Under the pieces are notes generated by a model. It worked only from the letters and a program-made list of their open reading frames with translations, was not told the origin of the DNA and did no database searches. This document shows positions 17,508 to 26,164 of a DNA stretch of 64,000 bases, in pieces. The position numbers and the translations under genes are program-made. How positions within the stretch are numbered: position 1 is the first letter of the stretch; each line of letters begins with the position of its first letter. Source of the DNA: Roseivivax halodurans JCM 10272 (GTDB taxonomy: Bacteria > Pseudomonadota > Alphaproteobacteria > Rhodobacterales > Rhodobacteraceae); the NCBI RefSeq assembly GCF_000521785.1, contig NZ_JALZ01000005.1:62001-126000 (forward strand), read 5' to 3'.

Positions 17508-18242
17508 ATGGCTTCGAAGACAGGCTGCAGGTCCCGCGAGGCGGGAACGGCCACCGGCAAACCCACAGGCGCCGGGGCGCGCGGGCTGATCCTGCGCTGG
17601 GCCGTCCGGGCGGTGCTCCTGCTCGTGTTGCTGATTGCGGTCGCGATCGGCGCCTACCGGGTGATCAACCCGCCGACGACGCTCTACATGATGCAGGAGC
17701 GGTCGCGGCTCGGGAACATCGTCCACGACTGGACGCCCGCGGACGAGATCGCGCCGGTGATGTACCGCGCTGCGGTCGCCGCGGAGGACGCCAATTTCTG
17801 CGAGCACTGGGGCTTCGACATGGGCGCGATCCGCCGCGCGATCGAGGACGGCGGCAATCGCGGCGCCTCCACGATCAGCCAGCAGACGGTGAAGAACGTC
17901 TATCTCTGGCACGGCCGGACCTGGCTGCGCAAATCGCTCGAGGCGGCGATCACCCCGGGCGTGGAGGCGGTCTGGCCGAAGCGGCGCATCCTCGAGGTCT
18001 ATCTCAACGTCGCGGAGTTCGGGGAGGGCCTCTTCGGCGTCGGCGAGGCGGCGCAGTACCATTTCGGCGTCGACGCCTCGCAGCTCTCCTCGCGGCAGGC
18101 GGCGCTCCTGGCGGCGGTGCTGCCCGATCCCAAGGATCGCGATGCCGGGAGCCCGTCGTCCTACGTTCAGCGCCGCGCCGAGCAGATCCGCGACGGGGCG
18201 GCGACGATCGACCGGGACGGGCGGGCGGAATGCTTCCAGTAG
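17508..18242 (+). CDS. mtgA: Monofunctional biosynthetic peptidoglycan transglycosylase
   Basis: 244 residues from ATG 17508; an in-frame GTG at 17409 would add 33 unconserved residues. A basic N-terminal tail is followed by one membrane anchor (LILRWAVRAVLLLVLLIAVA, about residues 27-50), and then a GT51 domain that polymerises lipid II into glycan strands on the periplasmic face. Motif 1 with catalytic glutamate is visible (AAVAAEDANFCEHWGFD), followed by GASTISQQTVKNVYL, KRRILEVYLNVAEFG and the GVGEAAQYHFG segment. There is no transpeptidase domain, so it is MtgA rather than a class A PBP. It is followed by fzlA, another envelope and division gene. Confidence 0.94.
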   Translation: MASKTGCRSREAGTATGKPTGAGARGLILRWAVRAVLLLVLLIAVAIGAYRVINPPTTLYMMQERSRLGNIVHDWTPADEIAPVMYRAAVAAEDANFCEHWGFDMGAIRRAIEDGGNRGASTISQQTVKNVYLWHGRTWLRKSLEAAITPGVEAVWPKRRILEVYLNVAEFGEGLFGVGEAAQYHFGVDASQLSSRQAALLAAVLPDPKDRDAGSPSSYVQRRAEQIRDGAATIDRDGRAECFQ

Positions 18243-18325
18243 CCGCGCGCGCGTCCTGCCGGTTGAATTCGCCGCCGCTTGCCCTGTAGGGATAGCGGGA
18301 TCCCAACTTTCCGGTAAGTCATTCC

Positions 18326-18991
18326 ATGGCCAAGCTCTATCACGTGCCGCTCTCGCCGTTCTGCCGCAAGGTCCGGCTCGTCCTCGCCGAGAAGAAGATC
18401 GAGGTGGAACTGGCCGAGGAGCGCTACTGGGAGCAGGATCCCGATTTCCTGCGCCGCAACCCCGCCGCCAAGGTGCCCGTGCTCAAGATGGACGGGCGGA
18501 CGATGGCCGAGAGCGCGGCGATCTGCGAATATATCGAGGAGACGAACCCCGAGCCGCCGCTTCTGCCGCGAAAGCCCGAGGCGCGCTACGAGGTGCGCCG
18601 GATCGTGGGCTGGTTCGACGACAAGTTTCACCACGAGGTGACCTCGAAACTGCTCTACGAGCGGGTCAACAAGAAGGTCATGAAGACCGGCTTTCCCGAC
18701 TCGGGCAACGTCAAGGCCGGAGCCAAGGCGATCAAGTACCACCTCGACTACATGGCCTGGCTGCTCGACCACCGGCGCTGGCTCGCGGGCGATACGATGA
18801 CGCTCGCGGATTTCGCGGCGGCGGCGCATCTCTCCTCGCTCGACTACATCTCGGACGTGGACTGGAACCGGCAGGAGGCGGTGAAGGACTGGTATGCGAA
18901 GATCAAATCGCGCCCCGCCTTCCGCGCGATCCTCGCCGACCAGGTGCCGGGCTTCCCGCCGCCGGCGCATTACGCCGATCTCGACTTCTGA
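18326..18991 (+). CDS. fzlA: FzlA-like glutathione-S-transferase-fold protein
   Basis: 221 residues with a thioredoxin-like N-terminal half (YHVPLSPFCRKVRLVLAEKK, then PAAKVPVLKMDG and SAAICEYIEE) and an all-helical C-terminal half. The C-terminal tail VPGFPPPAHYADLDF strongly recalls FzlA of Caulobacter, a GST homologue that binds FtsZ, curves its filaments and, through its C-terminal tail, helps activate the FtsWI septal enzymes. The family is found across alphaproteobacteria and lacks demonstrated glutathione transferase activity. The gene lies between mtgA and queG. An ordinary GST is the alternative; the tail makes FzlA more likely. Confidence 0.8.
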   Translation: MAKLYHVPLSPFCRKVRLVLAEKKIEVELAEERYWEQDPDFLRRNPAAKVPVLKMDGRTMAESAAICEYIEETNPEPPLLPRKPEARYEVRRIVGWFDDKFHHEVTSKLLYERVNKKVMKTGFPDSGNVKAGAKAIKYHLDYMAWLLDHRRWLAGDTMTLADFAAAAHLSSLDYISDVDWNRQEAVKDWYAKIKSRPAFRAILADQVPGFPPPAHYADLDF

Positions 18992-19026
18992 GCGATGCGG
19001 AGCGCGCTGGCGCGCGCGCTCTATTG

Positions 19027-19101
19027 CCGGGGGCAGGCCCCCGGACCCCCGGGCGAGGGCGCTGCCCTCGCGCTCCCGGAATATTTTTGCCAAGAAGAAG
19101 G
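19027..19101. repeat. Rhodobacteraceae-type intergenic repeat, copy 2 (longest copy)
   Basis: This copy begins with a perfect 8-bp hairpin CCGGGGGC-AG-GCCCCCGG (19027-19044), then the same GCGAGGGC/GCCCTCGC hairpin as copy 1 (19053-19071), then CTCCCGGAATATTTTTGCC and AAGAAGAAGG. It fills the gap between fzlA and queG. Confidence 0.85.
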
Positions 19102-19134
19102 AGGGGCCGAGCGGCCTTTCGGTAAGGAGGTCCC

Positions 19135-20196
19135 ATGGCCGACGACGCCCGTGCAGCGCTGAAGGACCGGCTGGAATCGGCGGCCGGTGCCGAGGGCTTC
19201 GCGCTAATGCGGGTGTGCCGGCCCTGGGACGTGCCGCTTGTTCCGGAGCGGCTGCGGGCCTTTCTCGCCGAGGGGCGGCACGGGCAGATGGGCTGGCTGG
19301 CCGAGCGCGTACACTGGCGCGAGGCGCCGCAGGTGCTCTGGCCCGAGGCGCAATCGGTGATCATGCTCGGCGAGAGCTACACGCCGGGATACGATCCGCT
19401 GGAGCTTCTGGAGCGGCGCGAGCGGGGGGCGGTCAGCGTCTACGCCCAGAACAAGGATTACCACGACGTCCTGAAGAAGAAGCTCAAGCGGCTTGCGCGC
19501 TGGCTGATCGCGGAAGGGGGCGGCGAGGTGAAGGTCTTCGTCGATACCGCGCCGGTGCCCGAGAAGCCTCTGGGCGAGGCGGCGGGGCTCGGCTGGCAGG
19601 GCAAGCACACCAACCTCGTCAGCCGCGACATGGGGTCGTGGTTCTTCATCGGGTCGATCTTCACGACGCTGGATCTGCCCGCGGATCAGGCGGAGGGCGA
19701 TCATTGCGGATCGTGCCGGAAATGCCTCGACATCTGTCCGACGGAGGCGTTTCCGGCGCCTTACCAGCTGGATGCGCGACGCTGCATCTCCTACCTCACG
19801 ATCGAGCATCGCGGGCCCGTGGACCACGAGCTGCGCGCGAAGATGGGCAACCGGATCTACGGCTGCGACGATTGCCTTGCGGTCTGTCCGTGGAACAAGT
19901 TCGCGGCCGAGGCGCGGGAGGCGCGCTACCACGCCCGGGACGACCTCGTCGCGCCGGATCTTGCGGAGTTGGCAGAGCTGGACGACGCGGGCTTCCGGGC
20001 GCGGTTTTCCGGCTCTCCGATCAAGCGGATCGGGCGGGACCGGTTCGTGCGCAACGTGCTCTACGCGATCGGCAATTCGGGATCGGAGCGGCTCCGGCCG
20101 GTGGCGCAGGGGCTGGCGGAGGATGCGGACGAGACGGTGCGCGAGGCGGCGCGCTGGGCGGCGGAGCGGCTTCCCTCGGGGCGCGCGCCGGGCTAG
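19135..20196 (+). CDS. queG: Epoxyqueuosine reductase QueG
   Basis: 353 residues with a very strong ribosome-binding site (AAGGAGGT just before the ATG). QueG uses cobalamin and two 4Fe-4S clusters to reduce epoxyqueuosine to queuosine at tRNA position 34. The cluster motifs are [16 protein letters not shown] and [14 protein letters not shown]. The N-terminal cobalamin-binding half includes SYTPGYDP and [20 protein letters not shown], with DTAPVPEK just before. The C-terminal 60 residues form HEAT-like helices ([15 protein letters not shown]). It is followed 33 bases later by fmt, another tRNA gene. Confidence 0.96.
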   Translation: MADDARAALKDRLESAAGAEGFALMRVCRPWDVPLVPERLRAFLAEGRHGQMGWLAERVHWREAPQVLWPEAQSVIMLGESYTPGYDPLELLERRERGAVSVYAQNKDYHDVLKKKLKRLARWLIAEGGGEVKVFVDTAPVPEKPLGEAAGLGWQGKHTNLVSRDMGSWFFIGSIFTTLDLPADQAEGDHCGSCRKCLDICPTEAFPAPYQLDARRCISYLTIEHRGPVDHELRAKMGNRIYGCDDCLAVCPWNKFAAEAREARYHARDDLVAPDLAELAELDDAGFRARFSGSPIKRIGRDRFVRNVLYAIGNSGSERLRPVAQGLAEDADETVREAARWAAERLPSGRAPG

Positions 20197-20229
20197 GTGC
20201 GGGGCCGGAACGGACAGGGGGAACATACC

Positions 20230-21132
20230 ATGCGTCTCGTCTTCATGGGCACGCCCGATTTCTCGGTGCCGGTTCTCGATGCGCTGATCGGGGCCGGGCA
20301 CGAGATCGCCTGCGTCTACTGCCAGCCGCCGCGCCCCGCAGGCCGGGGCAAGAAGGACCGCCCGTCGCCGGTGCAGGCCCGCGCCGAGGCGCTGGGGCTG
20401 CCGGTGCGGCATCCGGTGTCGTTGAAGGGGGCGGAGGAGCAGGAGGCCTTCGCCGCGCTCGGGGCCGAGGCGGCGGTGGTCGTCGCCTACGGGTTGATCC
20501 TGCCGCGCGCGATCCTCGGTGCGCCGGAGCGGGGGTGCCTCAACATCCATGCCTCTCTGCTTCCGCGCTGGCGCGGGGCGGCGCCGATCCAGCGGGCGAT
20601 CATGGCGGGCGACGCGCGGACGGGCGTCTGCATCATGCAGATGGAGGTGGGACTCGATACCGGGCCGGTGCTCCTGCGCCGCGAGACGGAGATCGGGGCG
20701 GAGGAGACGACCGGCGATCTGCATGACAGGCTGAGCGCGCTCGGAGCGGAGGCCGTGGTCGAGGCGCTGGCGCGGATCGACGCGCTAAGCCCCGAGACGC
20801 AGCCCGACGAGGGCGTCACCTATGCCGAGAAGGTGGACAAGGCCGAGGCGCGGGTCGACTGGACCGAGCCGGCCGAGATCGTGGCGCGCAAGATCCGCGG
20901 GCTCGCGCCCTTTCCCGGCGCCTGGACCGAGGCGGGCGAGGCGCGGATCAAGCTCCTGGGCGCGCGTGCCGTTCCGGGGACGGGCGCGCCGGGCGAGGTG
21001 CTCGGCGGCTTTACCGTGGCCTGCGGAACGGGGGCGGTCGAGGTGACGCGGGCGCAGCGCGCGGGCAAGGGCGCGCAGGAGGCGCAGACCTTCCTGCTCG
21101 GCATGGCGCTGCCCGCCCGGCTCGGGGCCTGA
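20230..21132 (+). CDS. fmt: Methionyl-tRNA formyltransferase
   Basis: 300 residues from ATG 20230. It formylates the initiator Met-tRNA using 10-formyl-tetrahydrofolate. Visible motifs are [18 protein letters not shown] at the N-terminus, the catalytic [20 protein letters not shown] segment (Asn and His of the formyltransferase site), [12 protein letters not shown], and a C-terminal OB-like domain starting near [11 protein letters not shown]. Length is typical (about 300-315). The usual partner def (peptide deformylase) is not adjacent; the upstream neighbour is queG. Its 3' end faces the lytic transglycosylase gene 7 bases away. Confidence 0.97.
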   Translation: MRLVFMGTPDFSVPVLDALIGAGHEIACVYCQPPRPAGRGKKDRPSPVQARAEALGLPVRHPVSLKGAEEQEAFAALGAEAAVVVAYGLILPRAILGAPERGCLNIHASLLPRWRGAAPIQRAIMAGDARTGVCIMQMEVGLDTGPVLLRRETEIGAEETTGDLHDRLSALGAEAVVEALARIDALSPETQPDEGVTYAEKVDKAEARVDWTEPAEIVARKIRGLAPFPGAWTEAGEARIKLLGARAVPGTGAPGEVLGGFTVACGTGAVEVTRAQRAGKGAQEAQTFLLGMALPARLGA

Positions 21133-21139
21133 GCGCCCC

Positions 21140-22324
21140 TCAGAGCCGGTTCAGGAGCTCGGCCGTCGGCCAGGCGTCGGCGGGCAGGCCGAGCTCGCGC
21201 TGCACGTCGCGCACCGCGGAGCGGGTGCCGGCGCCGAGGATGCCGTCCGCCTCGCCCACGTCGTAGCCGCGATCCTGCAGCTTCTCCTGCAGGCGCACCA
21301 TCTCGTCGGGGCCGAGGCCCGGCGCCGGGTTGCCGGTGTCGAGGGCAGGGGCGCCTTCGAGCCGGGTGCCGAAATAGGCGGCGGTCAGGACGTAGGTGAA
21401 GCTCTTGTTCCACTCGAAGAGCACGGAGAAGTTCGGATAGGCGAGGAAGGCCGGGCCGCCGCGGCCCTGCGGCAGCAGGATCGAGGCGGGCAGGTCCGGC
21501 GCGTCGATCTGGCCGTCGCGGGCGCTGACCCCCATCGCGGCCCAGTCCGAGGCGGGGCGCTGCGTCTCGAGCCCGGTGAGGTACCAGTCGAATTCGGCCG
21601 GCATCTGCACCTCCTCGAGCCACGGCTCGCCGGCGCGCCAGCCGAGATCCGACAGCATCGCCGCGCCGGACATCAGCGCGTCGGGGGCGGAGGTCTTGAG
21701 CGTGACATGCCCGTCGCCATCGCCGTCGATCCCGTTCTCGAGGATATCCTCGGGCAGCATCTGCACCATGCCGATCTCGCCGGCCCAGGCGCCCGTCGTG
21801 TCGAGGGGCAGATCTCCGCGAGCGTGGAGCCGAGCCGCAGCGATGAGCTGCGGCTGGAAGAGCTCGGGGCGACGGCAATCGTGCGACAGCGTCGCCAGCG
21901 CGTTGGCGGTGTTGTAGTCGCCCTGGATCTGGCCGTAATCGGTCTCGAACGCCCAGAAGGCGAGCAGGATGCCGTGCGAGATGCCGTAATCCCGGGCGAT
22001 GCGGTCGAATATCTCCGCGTGCCGGTCCAACATCTGGCGCCCGCGCTCGAGGCGGTTCGAGCTGATCAGGCGTTGCGAGAACTCGATGAACGGAGCCTGG
22101 AAGATGCCCTGCCGCTGGTCGGCGGCGATGACGGAAGGGTCGCGCGACAGCGCCGAGAAGAAGCGCTGCGCCGCCTCGGACGGAACGCCCTCCGCTTCGG
22201 CTTCGTCCTGCATGTCCGACAGGAATGCGGTGAAGTCTCCGCCGCAGGGCACGGGTTGCGCGAGGGCAGCGGAGCCGGTCAGAACGAGGGCGAGAAGGGC
22301 GGGCGGCGTGATGCGACGGATCAT
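21140..22324 (-). CDS. Secreted lytic murein transglycosylase, MltB-like with PG-binding domain
   Basis: 394 residues from ATG 22324. A signal peptide (RRITPPALLALVLTGSAALAQ) lacks a lipobox, so the protein is periplasmic rather than a lipoprotein. The SLT_2/MltB catalytic domain spans roughly residues 30-320, with the catalytic glutamate in FWAFETDYGQIQGDYN and the conserved EIGMVQMLPEDIL and YAYPNFSV-like segments. A C-terminal PG_binding_1 domain follows (MVRLQEKLQDRGYDVGEADGILG). It cleaves peptidoglycan with formation of 1,6-anhydro-muramic acid. Divergent from the receiver gene at 22540. Confidence 0.92.
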   Translation of the reverse strand: MIRRITPPALLALVLTGSAALAQPVPCGGDFTAFLSDMQDEAEAEGVPSEAAQRFFSALSRDPSVIAADQRQGIFQAPFIEFSQRLISSNRLERGRQMLDRHAEIFDRIARDYGISHGILLAFWAFETDYGQIQGDYNTANALATLSHDCRRPELFQPQLIAAARLHARGDLPLDTTGAWAGEIGMVQMLPEDILENGIDGDGDGHVTLKTSAPDALMSGAAMLSDLGWRAGEPWLEEVQMPAEFDWYLTGLETQRPASDWAAMGVSARDGQIDAPDLPASILLPQGRGGPAFLAYPNFSVLFEWNKSFTYVLTAAYFGTRLEGAPALDTGNPAPGLGPDEMVRLQEKLQDRGYDVGEADGILGAGTRSAVRDVQRELGLPADAWPTAELLNRL

Positions 22325-22539
22325 GAGGGCTCCCGGGCCGTTGGGTCGGCGGCACGGTAGCATCGGGGCCGCAGGCTGCAAGCGGCGGTCGTCCCGCTCG
22401 GAAAAAGCGGGAATATTTGTTATACTGGGGAACAATTTCACGTAAGATGGAATTGACATCTTGCCAGGTCGTGTAACCAACTCGGCCACCACCTTTGGCC
22501 GCTTTGAGAACGCTTTCCTCCAGGGTGGAAAGGCCGGGT

Positions 22540-22914
22540 ATGAACGTCTTGATCGTCGAAAGCCGTGATACGCTCGGCATGGTCTGGGCCCGGGCCCGGG
22601 CCCTGGCGCGCGAGGGCGCGCAGGTGAGGCGTGCGCGCAGTCAGGCCGAAGCGGCGTCGTGGCTGCAGTCGGAGACCTTCGACGTCATCGTTCTGGATGT
22701 CGTCCTCGACGAGGGCAGCGCGCTCGCCGTTGCGGATTTCGCCAGCTACCGCCAGCCCGAAGCGAAGGTGGTTTTCGTGACCGATACCTCGTTCTTCTCG
22801 GACGGCACGATCTTCAACTACTGCGTCAACGCGGCGGCCTGCGTGTCCTCGGGCACGGATCCCGAGGACATTGCAGCGCTGGTGGAGCATCACGGCCGCG
22901 TCACGCGGCCTTGA
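22540..22914 (+). CDS. Stand-alone response-regulator receiver protein
   Basis: 124 residues from ATG 22540, no output domain. The receiver fold begins with NVLIVESRD; the phospho-acceptor is Asp53 in VIVLDVVLDEG; the switch threonine is in VVFVTDTSFF. The usual conserved lysine after beta-5 is replaced (CVSSGTDPE), so phosphorylation signalling may be altered. No histidine kinase is nearby. A second, more degenerate receiver lies 1.2 kb away at 24078-24533. The last 14 bases overlap convergently with the glutathionyl-hydroquinone reductase gene. Confidence 0.8.
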   Translation: MNVLIVESRDTLGMVWARARALAREGAQVRRARSQAEAASWLQSETFDVIVLDVVLDEGSALAVADFASYRQPEAKVVFVTDTSFFSDGTIFNYCVNAAACVSSGTDPEDIAALVEHHGRVTRP

Positions 22915-23890
22915 GCCTGTCGCGTCCATGCGGCGCGTAGAGGTCGAGATCGGGGCCGATCGGCAGGATCCGGTACGGGTTCACGCTCTCGTGGCTGTAA
23001 TGGTAATGCCTCACGATGTGGCCGAAATGCACGGTCCCGGCGACGCCCGGCCATTGGTAGAGCTCGCGGGTGTAGTTCCAGAGGTTCGGGAAATCGACGA
23101 TCCGGTTGCGGTTGCACTTGAAGTGGCCGTGATAGACCTTGTCGAAGCGGATCAGCGTGGTGAAGAGCCGCCAGTCGGCCTCGGTGATCCGGTCCCCGGC
23201 GAGGTAGCGGTTCTCCGACAGGATGTCCTCGATCCAGTCGAGGCTGGCGAAGAGCGGCTGGACCGCCTCGTCATAGGCGCCTTGAGTGGTCGCGAAACCC
23301 GCCTTGTAGACGCCGTTGTTCACCGTGTCGTAGATGCGGGCGTTGATCTCGTCGATCCGCTTGCGATGCTCCTCGGGGTAGTAATCGTCGGTGTTGCCGG
23401 TGATCCCGTCGAAGGCCGAGTTGAACATGCGGATGATCTCGGCGCTCTCGTTCGAGACGATGGTACCGCGCTCCTTGTCCCAGAGAACGGGCACCGTGAC
23501 GCGGCCGGTCATCTTCGGATCGGCCTTGAGGTAGACATTCCGCAGGTACGGCTCGTCGAAGAGCATGTCGCCGGTCGCGCCGTCGAAATCGGTGCGGAAC
23601 TCCCAGCCTTCCGACAGCATGTCTGGATGCACGACCGAGACGCCGATATGGTCGACGAGGCCCTTCAGCGCGCGGAAGACGAGCGCTCGGTGCGCCCAGG
23701 GACAGGCGTAGCTGACAAAGAGGTGGTAACGTCCGCTCTCGGCCGGAAAGCCGCCCTCTCCCGACGGGCCGGCGCTGCCGTCGGCCGTAACCCAGTTGCG
23801 GAACGCGGTTTCCGAGCGGACGAACTTGCCGCCGGTCTTCTCGGTCTCGTAGCCCTTGTCGTACCAGTCGCCGTCGACGAGCAATCCCAT
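22901..23890 (-). CDS. yqjG: Glutathionyl-hydroquinone reductase (xi-class GST, YqjG/ECM4 family)
   Basis: 329 residues from ATG 23890. Xi-class GSTs use glutathione to reduce glutathionyl-hydroquinones. The active-site cysteine is in SYACPWAHRALVF near residue 60; other family hallmarks are VPVLWDKERGTIVSNESAEI and the C-terminal RFDKVYHGHFKCN and NLWNYTRELYQ segments. The length is usual for the family (about 310-330), well above the 200-220 of ordinary GSTs. It stands alone between the two receiver genes, without an obvious quinone-catabolism context. Confidence 0.93.
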   Translation of the reverse strand: MGLLVDGDWYDKGYETEKTGGKFVRSETAFRNWVTADGSAGPSGEGGFPAESGRYHLFVSYACPWAHRALVFRALKGLVDHIGVSVVHPDMLSEGWEFRTDFDGATGDMLFDEPYLRNVYLKADPKMTGRVTVPVLWDKERGTIVSNESAEIIRMFNSAFDGITGNTDDYYPEEHRKRIDEINARIYDTVNNGVYKAGFATTQGAYDEAVQPLFASLDWIEDILSENRYLAGDRITEADWRLFTTLIRFDKVYHGHFKCNRNRIVDFPNLWNYTRELYQWPGVAGTVHFGHIVRHYHYSHESVNPYRILPIGPDLDLYAPHGRDRLKAA

Positions 23891-24077
23891 GGGTATCTCC
23901 AATCCTGAACTTGACCGGTCACGTAGGGGCAGCGCCGGGCCGGGCAATCGGCGGCGGGGCAGGGAGGCCGCGCATCAGCGCACAGAGAGAAGATGGGCCC
24001 GGAAACGACAAGGACCGCACCGGCGGGATGCGGCCCTTGCGCTTCCGAGGTGTCCGCGCACCGACCGCAGTGGCCCC

Positions 24078-24533
24078 TCAGCCTGGCAGTCGGTCGCGAA
24101 CGACCTGCGAAATCAGGGTCCCGAGGCTCTGCGACGTGAAAGGCAGTCGCGTCCCCAGAAGTGTCTTGCCGTCGAGCGCCTCGTCGGGCACGTCGGCCTC
24201 GGTCATCACGATGACCGACAATCCTCGTTTGCGCGCTGCGGACACCAGGGGATGACCCATCAGCGGCCGGCGCGGCTCTATCATCAGCAGCGCGACCGGC
24301 ACGGGCACCCTCTGAAGAGCGTCCATCGCCTCGGGCAGTGTCGCCACGCAGTCGATATCCGCTCCCCCCACCTGTTCGGTGATGATCTGGGCCGCATCTT
24401 CCGCGATCACCCGATCGTCACTCACAACCAGGAAGCGCGGTGCGTGTCCCTTTGGCGCGATAATGTTTCCCCCTCGACAAGCTTTACGGTCCTTTTGGAA
24501 CGTCGCGGCGGCATGCGCATTAAACTGTGACAT
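24078..24533 (-). CDS. Pseudo-receiver protein with Glu at the phosphorylation site
   Basis: 151 residues as drawn from ATG 24533. From residue 33 it follows a receiver fold: RFLVVSDDR (acidic pair), PVALLMIEPRRP at the phospho-acceptor strand with Glu86 where Asp is expected, SVIVMTEAD with the switch Thr111, and GTRLPF with Arg129 instead of Lys. It therefore cannot be phosphorylated normally and may mimic the active state. The first 30 residues are not receiver-like and the ATG has no clear ribosome-binding site, whereas a GAGGGGG box lies just before codons 24-25; the true start may be internal and non-canonical. Only 14 bases separate this ATG from the divergent Crp/Fnr gene. Confidence 0.7.
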   Translation of the reverse strand: MSQFNAHAAATFQKDRKACRGGNIIAPKGHAPRFLVVSDDRVIAEDAAQIITEQVGGADIDCVATLPEAMDALQRVPVPVALLMIEPRRPLMGHPLVSAARKRGLSVIVMTEADVPDEALDGKTLLGTRLPFTSQSLGTLISQVVRDRLPG

Positions 24534-24547
24534 AGGGAAGGGAAAAA

Positions 24548-25276
24548 ATGTCGATCAAGTGCAGGTTTTGTCCGATCCGCAACCTTCCCCTCTTCCAGTC
24601 CCTGACGGAACAGGAAGTGGCCTTCATGGAAAGCTTCAAGGTCGGCGAGATGACGGTCCAGCCGGGCACTCCGATTCTCTCCGCCGGCGCGAGCTCGCCG
24701 CAGCTCTTCACCGCGTTGAAGGGGTTCGGCCTGCGCTACAAGCTGCTCGAGGACGGACGGCGGCAGGTGTTGAGCTTCGTCTTCCCGGGCGACCTCATCG
24801 GCCTGCAATCGGGGGTCATGGACCAGATGACCCACAATGTCGAAAGCTCGACCTCGATGACGCTCTGCGTCTTCAACCGCAAAGAGCTCTGGACCCTCTT
24901 CCGGAATCACCCGAGGCGCGCCTACGACATGACTTGGCTCGCCGCCTCCGAAGAGCGGTTCCTCAGCGAGGCGCTGGCCGCGGTGGGCCAGAAATCCGCG
25001 CTCGAGAGCCTCTGCTGGGCATTGTCACGGATCTATCGCCGGCTCGAGGCGCTGCATCTCGACGAACGCCGGACGGTGCCGCTTCCCTACCGGCAGCAGG
25101 ATCTCGCGGACGCGCTCGGCCTGTCGCTCGTGCACACCAACAAGACCCTCGCCAAGCTGCGCGAATTGCAGCTCGCGACCCGGACCGAGGGCCGCCTGAC
25201 CGTGCCCGATATCCAGAAGCTCGAGGAGATGGGCCTCGTCGATGCGCGCCTGCCGCGCCAGCGTCCGTTGATGTGA
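24548..25276 (+). CDS. Crp/Fnr family regulator with three FNR-like cysteines
   Basis: 242 residues. A cyclic-nucleotide-binding-like beta barrel (GAGASSPQLF to FVFPGDLIGL), a long dimerisation helix and a C-terminal HTH_Crp (RQQDLADALGLSLVHTNKTLAKL) are clear. Cys5 and Cys8 (CRFCPIRNL) and Cys107 match FNR Cys20, Cys23 and Cys122; the stretch from GDL to Cys107 is 27 residues, as in E. coli FNR. The position of FNR Cys29 is Pro14. An oxygen- or redox-sensitive cluster with a non-Cys fourth ligand is possible but unproven. The recognition helix lacks the FNR E..SR signature, so the DNA site should differ. Divergent from the pseudo-receiver gene. Confidence 0.88.
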   Translation: MSIKCRFCPIRNLPLFQSLTEQEVAFMESFKVGEMTVQPGTPILSAGASSPQLFTALKGFGLRYKLLEDGRRQVLSFVFPGDLIGLQSGVMDQMTHNVESSTSMTLCVFNRKELWTLFRNHPRRAYDMTWLAASEERFLSEALAAVGQKSALESLCWALSRIYRRLEALHLDERRTVPLPYRQQDLADALGLSLVHTNKTLAKLRELQLATRTEGRLTVPDIQKLEEMGLVDARLPRQRPLM

Positions 25277-25382
25277 TCCTGTCGCCCGCGCGGCACATCC
25301 CGGGACGTGCCGCGATGCGCATGGTTGAGACGGGGCCCGGCACCGGCGATGGTGGACCGTCCGCAACGCCTCCGGGGATGTG

Positions 25383-26084
25383 ATGAACGAGCGCCACGCG
25401 CTTCCGCTCTACGTGCAGCTGAGCGAGATGCTGATCCGCGAGATCAAGGCCGGCCGCTATTCCGAAGGCGAGCGGCTGCCGCCCGAGCGCGAGATGGCCG
25501 CCTCGCTCGGCACCTCGGTCGGCACGCTGCGCAAGGCGCTCGCGGACCTCACGGCCAAGGGCATGCTCGAGCGGCGGCAGGGCTCCGGCAATTACATCCG
25601 CGCCCGGTCCGACGCGCGGTCGGTCTACGCCTTCTTCCGGGTCGAGCTGATCGAGGGTGGCGGCCTGCCGCGGGCGGATCTCCTGTCGCTCGACCTCTGC
25701 CCGCGCGAGGCCGCGCCGATCCCCTTCGGCACCGCCGAACGCGCCTTCCGGATCCGCCGCCTGCGCTCGCTCAACCACCGGCCCGCCGTGCTCGAGGAGA
25801 TCTGGCTCGACGGCGCGCATGCCGAGACCATCGATCCGGACGAGCTGTCGGAATCGCTCTACCTCTATTATCGCGAGCGGCTCGATCTCTGGATCTCCCG
25901 CGTCGAGGACCGGCTGACGACGTCGCCGGTGCCCGACTGGGCGCCGCCTGCCTTCGGCGTGGCCCCGGGCGCCTCGACGCTCCTTTTCTCCCGGCGCGGC
26001 TGGGCGCAGGGCGGCGATCTCGCCGAGGTCTCGCTCAACTGGATCGACACGTCGGTCGCGACCTACGTCTCCCGCCACGGTTGA
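25383..26084 (+). CDS. GntR family regulator with UTRA domain (HutC subfamily)
   Basis: 233 residues from ATG 25383. The N-terminal winged helix is typical of GntR (PLYVQLSEMLIREIKAG, GERLPPEREMAASLGTSVGTLRKAL, LERRQGSGNYI, about residues 8-72). The rest is a UTRA effector domain (AFRIRRLRSLNHRPAVLEEIWL and later strands) that normally binds a small sugar or amino-acid-derived ligand. The gene is followed by a repeat and the convergent dtd gene, and the pfkB-type kinase is also nearby on the other strand; a link to sugar catabolism is possible but only from proximity. Confidence 0.88.
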   Translation: MNERHALPLYVQLSEMLIREIKAGRYSEGERLPPEREMAASLGTSVGTLRKALADLTAKGMLERRQGSGNYIRARSDARSVYAFFRVELIEGGGLPRADLLSLDLCPREAAPIPFGTAERAFRIRRLRSLNHRPAVLEEIWLDGAHAETIDPDELSESLYLYYRERLDLWISRVEDRLTTSPVPDWAPPAFGVAPGASTLLFSRRGWAQGGDLAEVSLNWIDTSVATYVSRHG

Positions 26085-26103
26085 GCGGCCCGGGACGCCC
26101 GGT

Positions 26104-26154
26104 CCTTCTTCTTGGCAAAAAATACTCCCGCCGGAGGCTCCGAGGCCCGGCGGA
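26104..26154. repeat. Rhodobacteraceae-type intergenic repeat, copy 3
   Basis: Opposite orientation to copies 1 and 2. CCTTCTTCTTGGC, AAAAAATACTCCC, then an inverted repeat with arms CCGCCGG (26128-26134) and CCGGCGG (26147-26153). The hairpin sequence differs from copies 1 and 2, while the CTTCTTGGC-AAATACTCC block is kept. It lies between the convergent ends of the GntR gene and dtd. Confidence 0.8.
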
Positions 26155-26164
26155 GGGCGCGCCG

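Noticed and set aside
22453-22480. TTGACA near the lone receiver gene as a promoter
   Set aside because: A good -35, but the only -10 candidate (TAACCA) is poor and the spacing is 15 bases.
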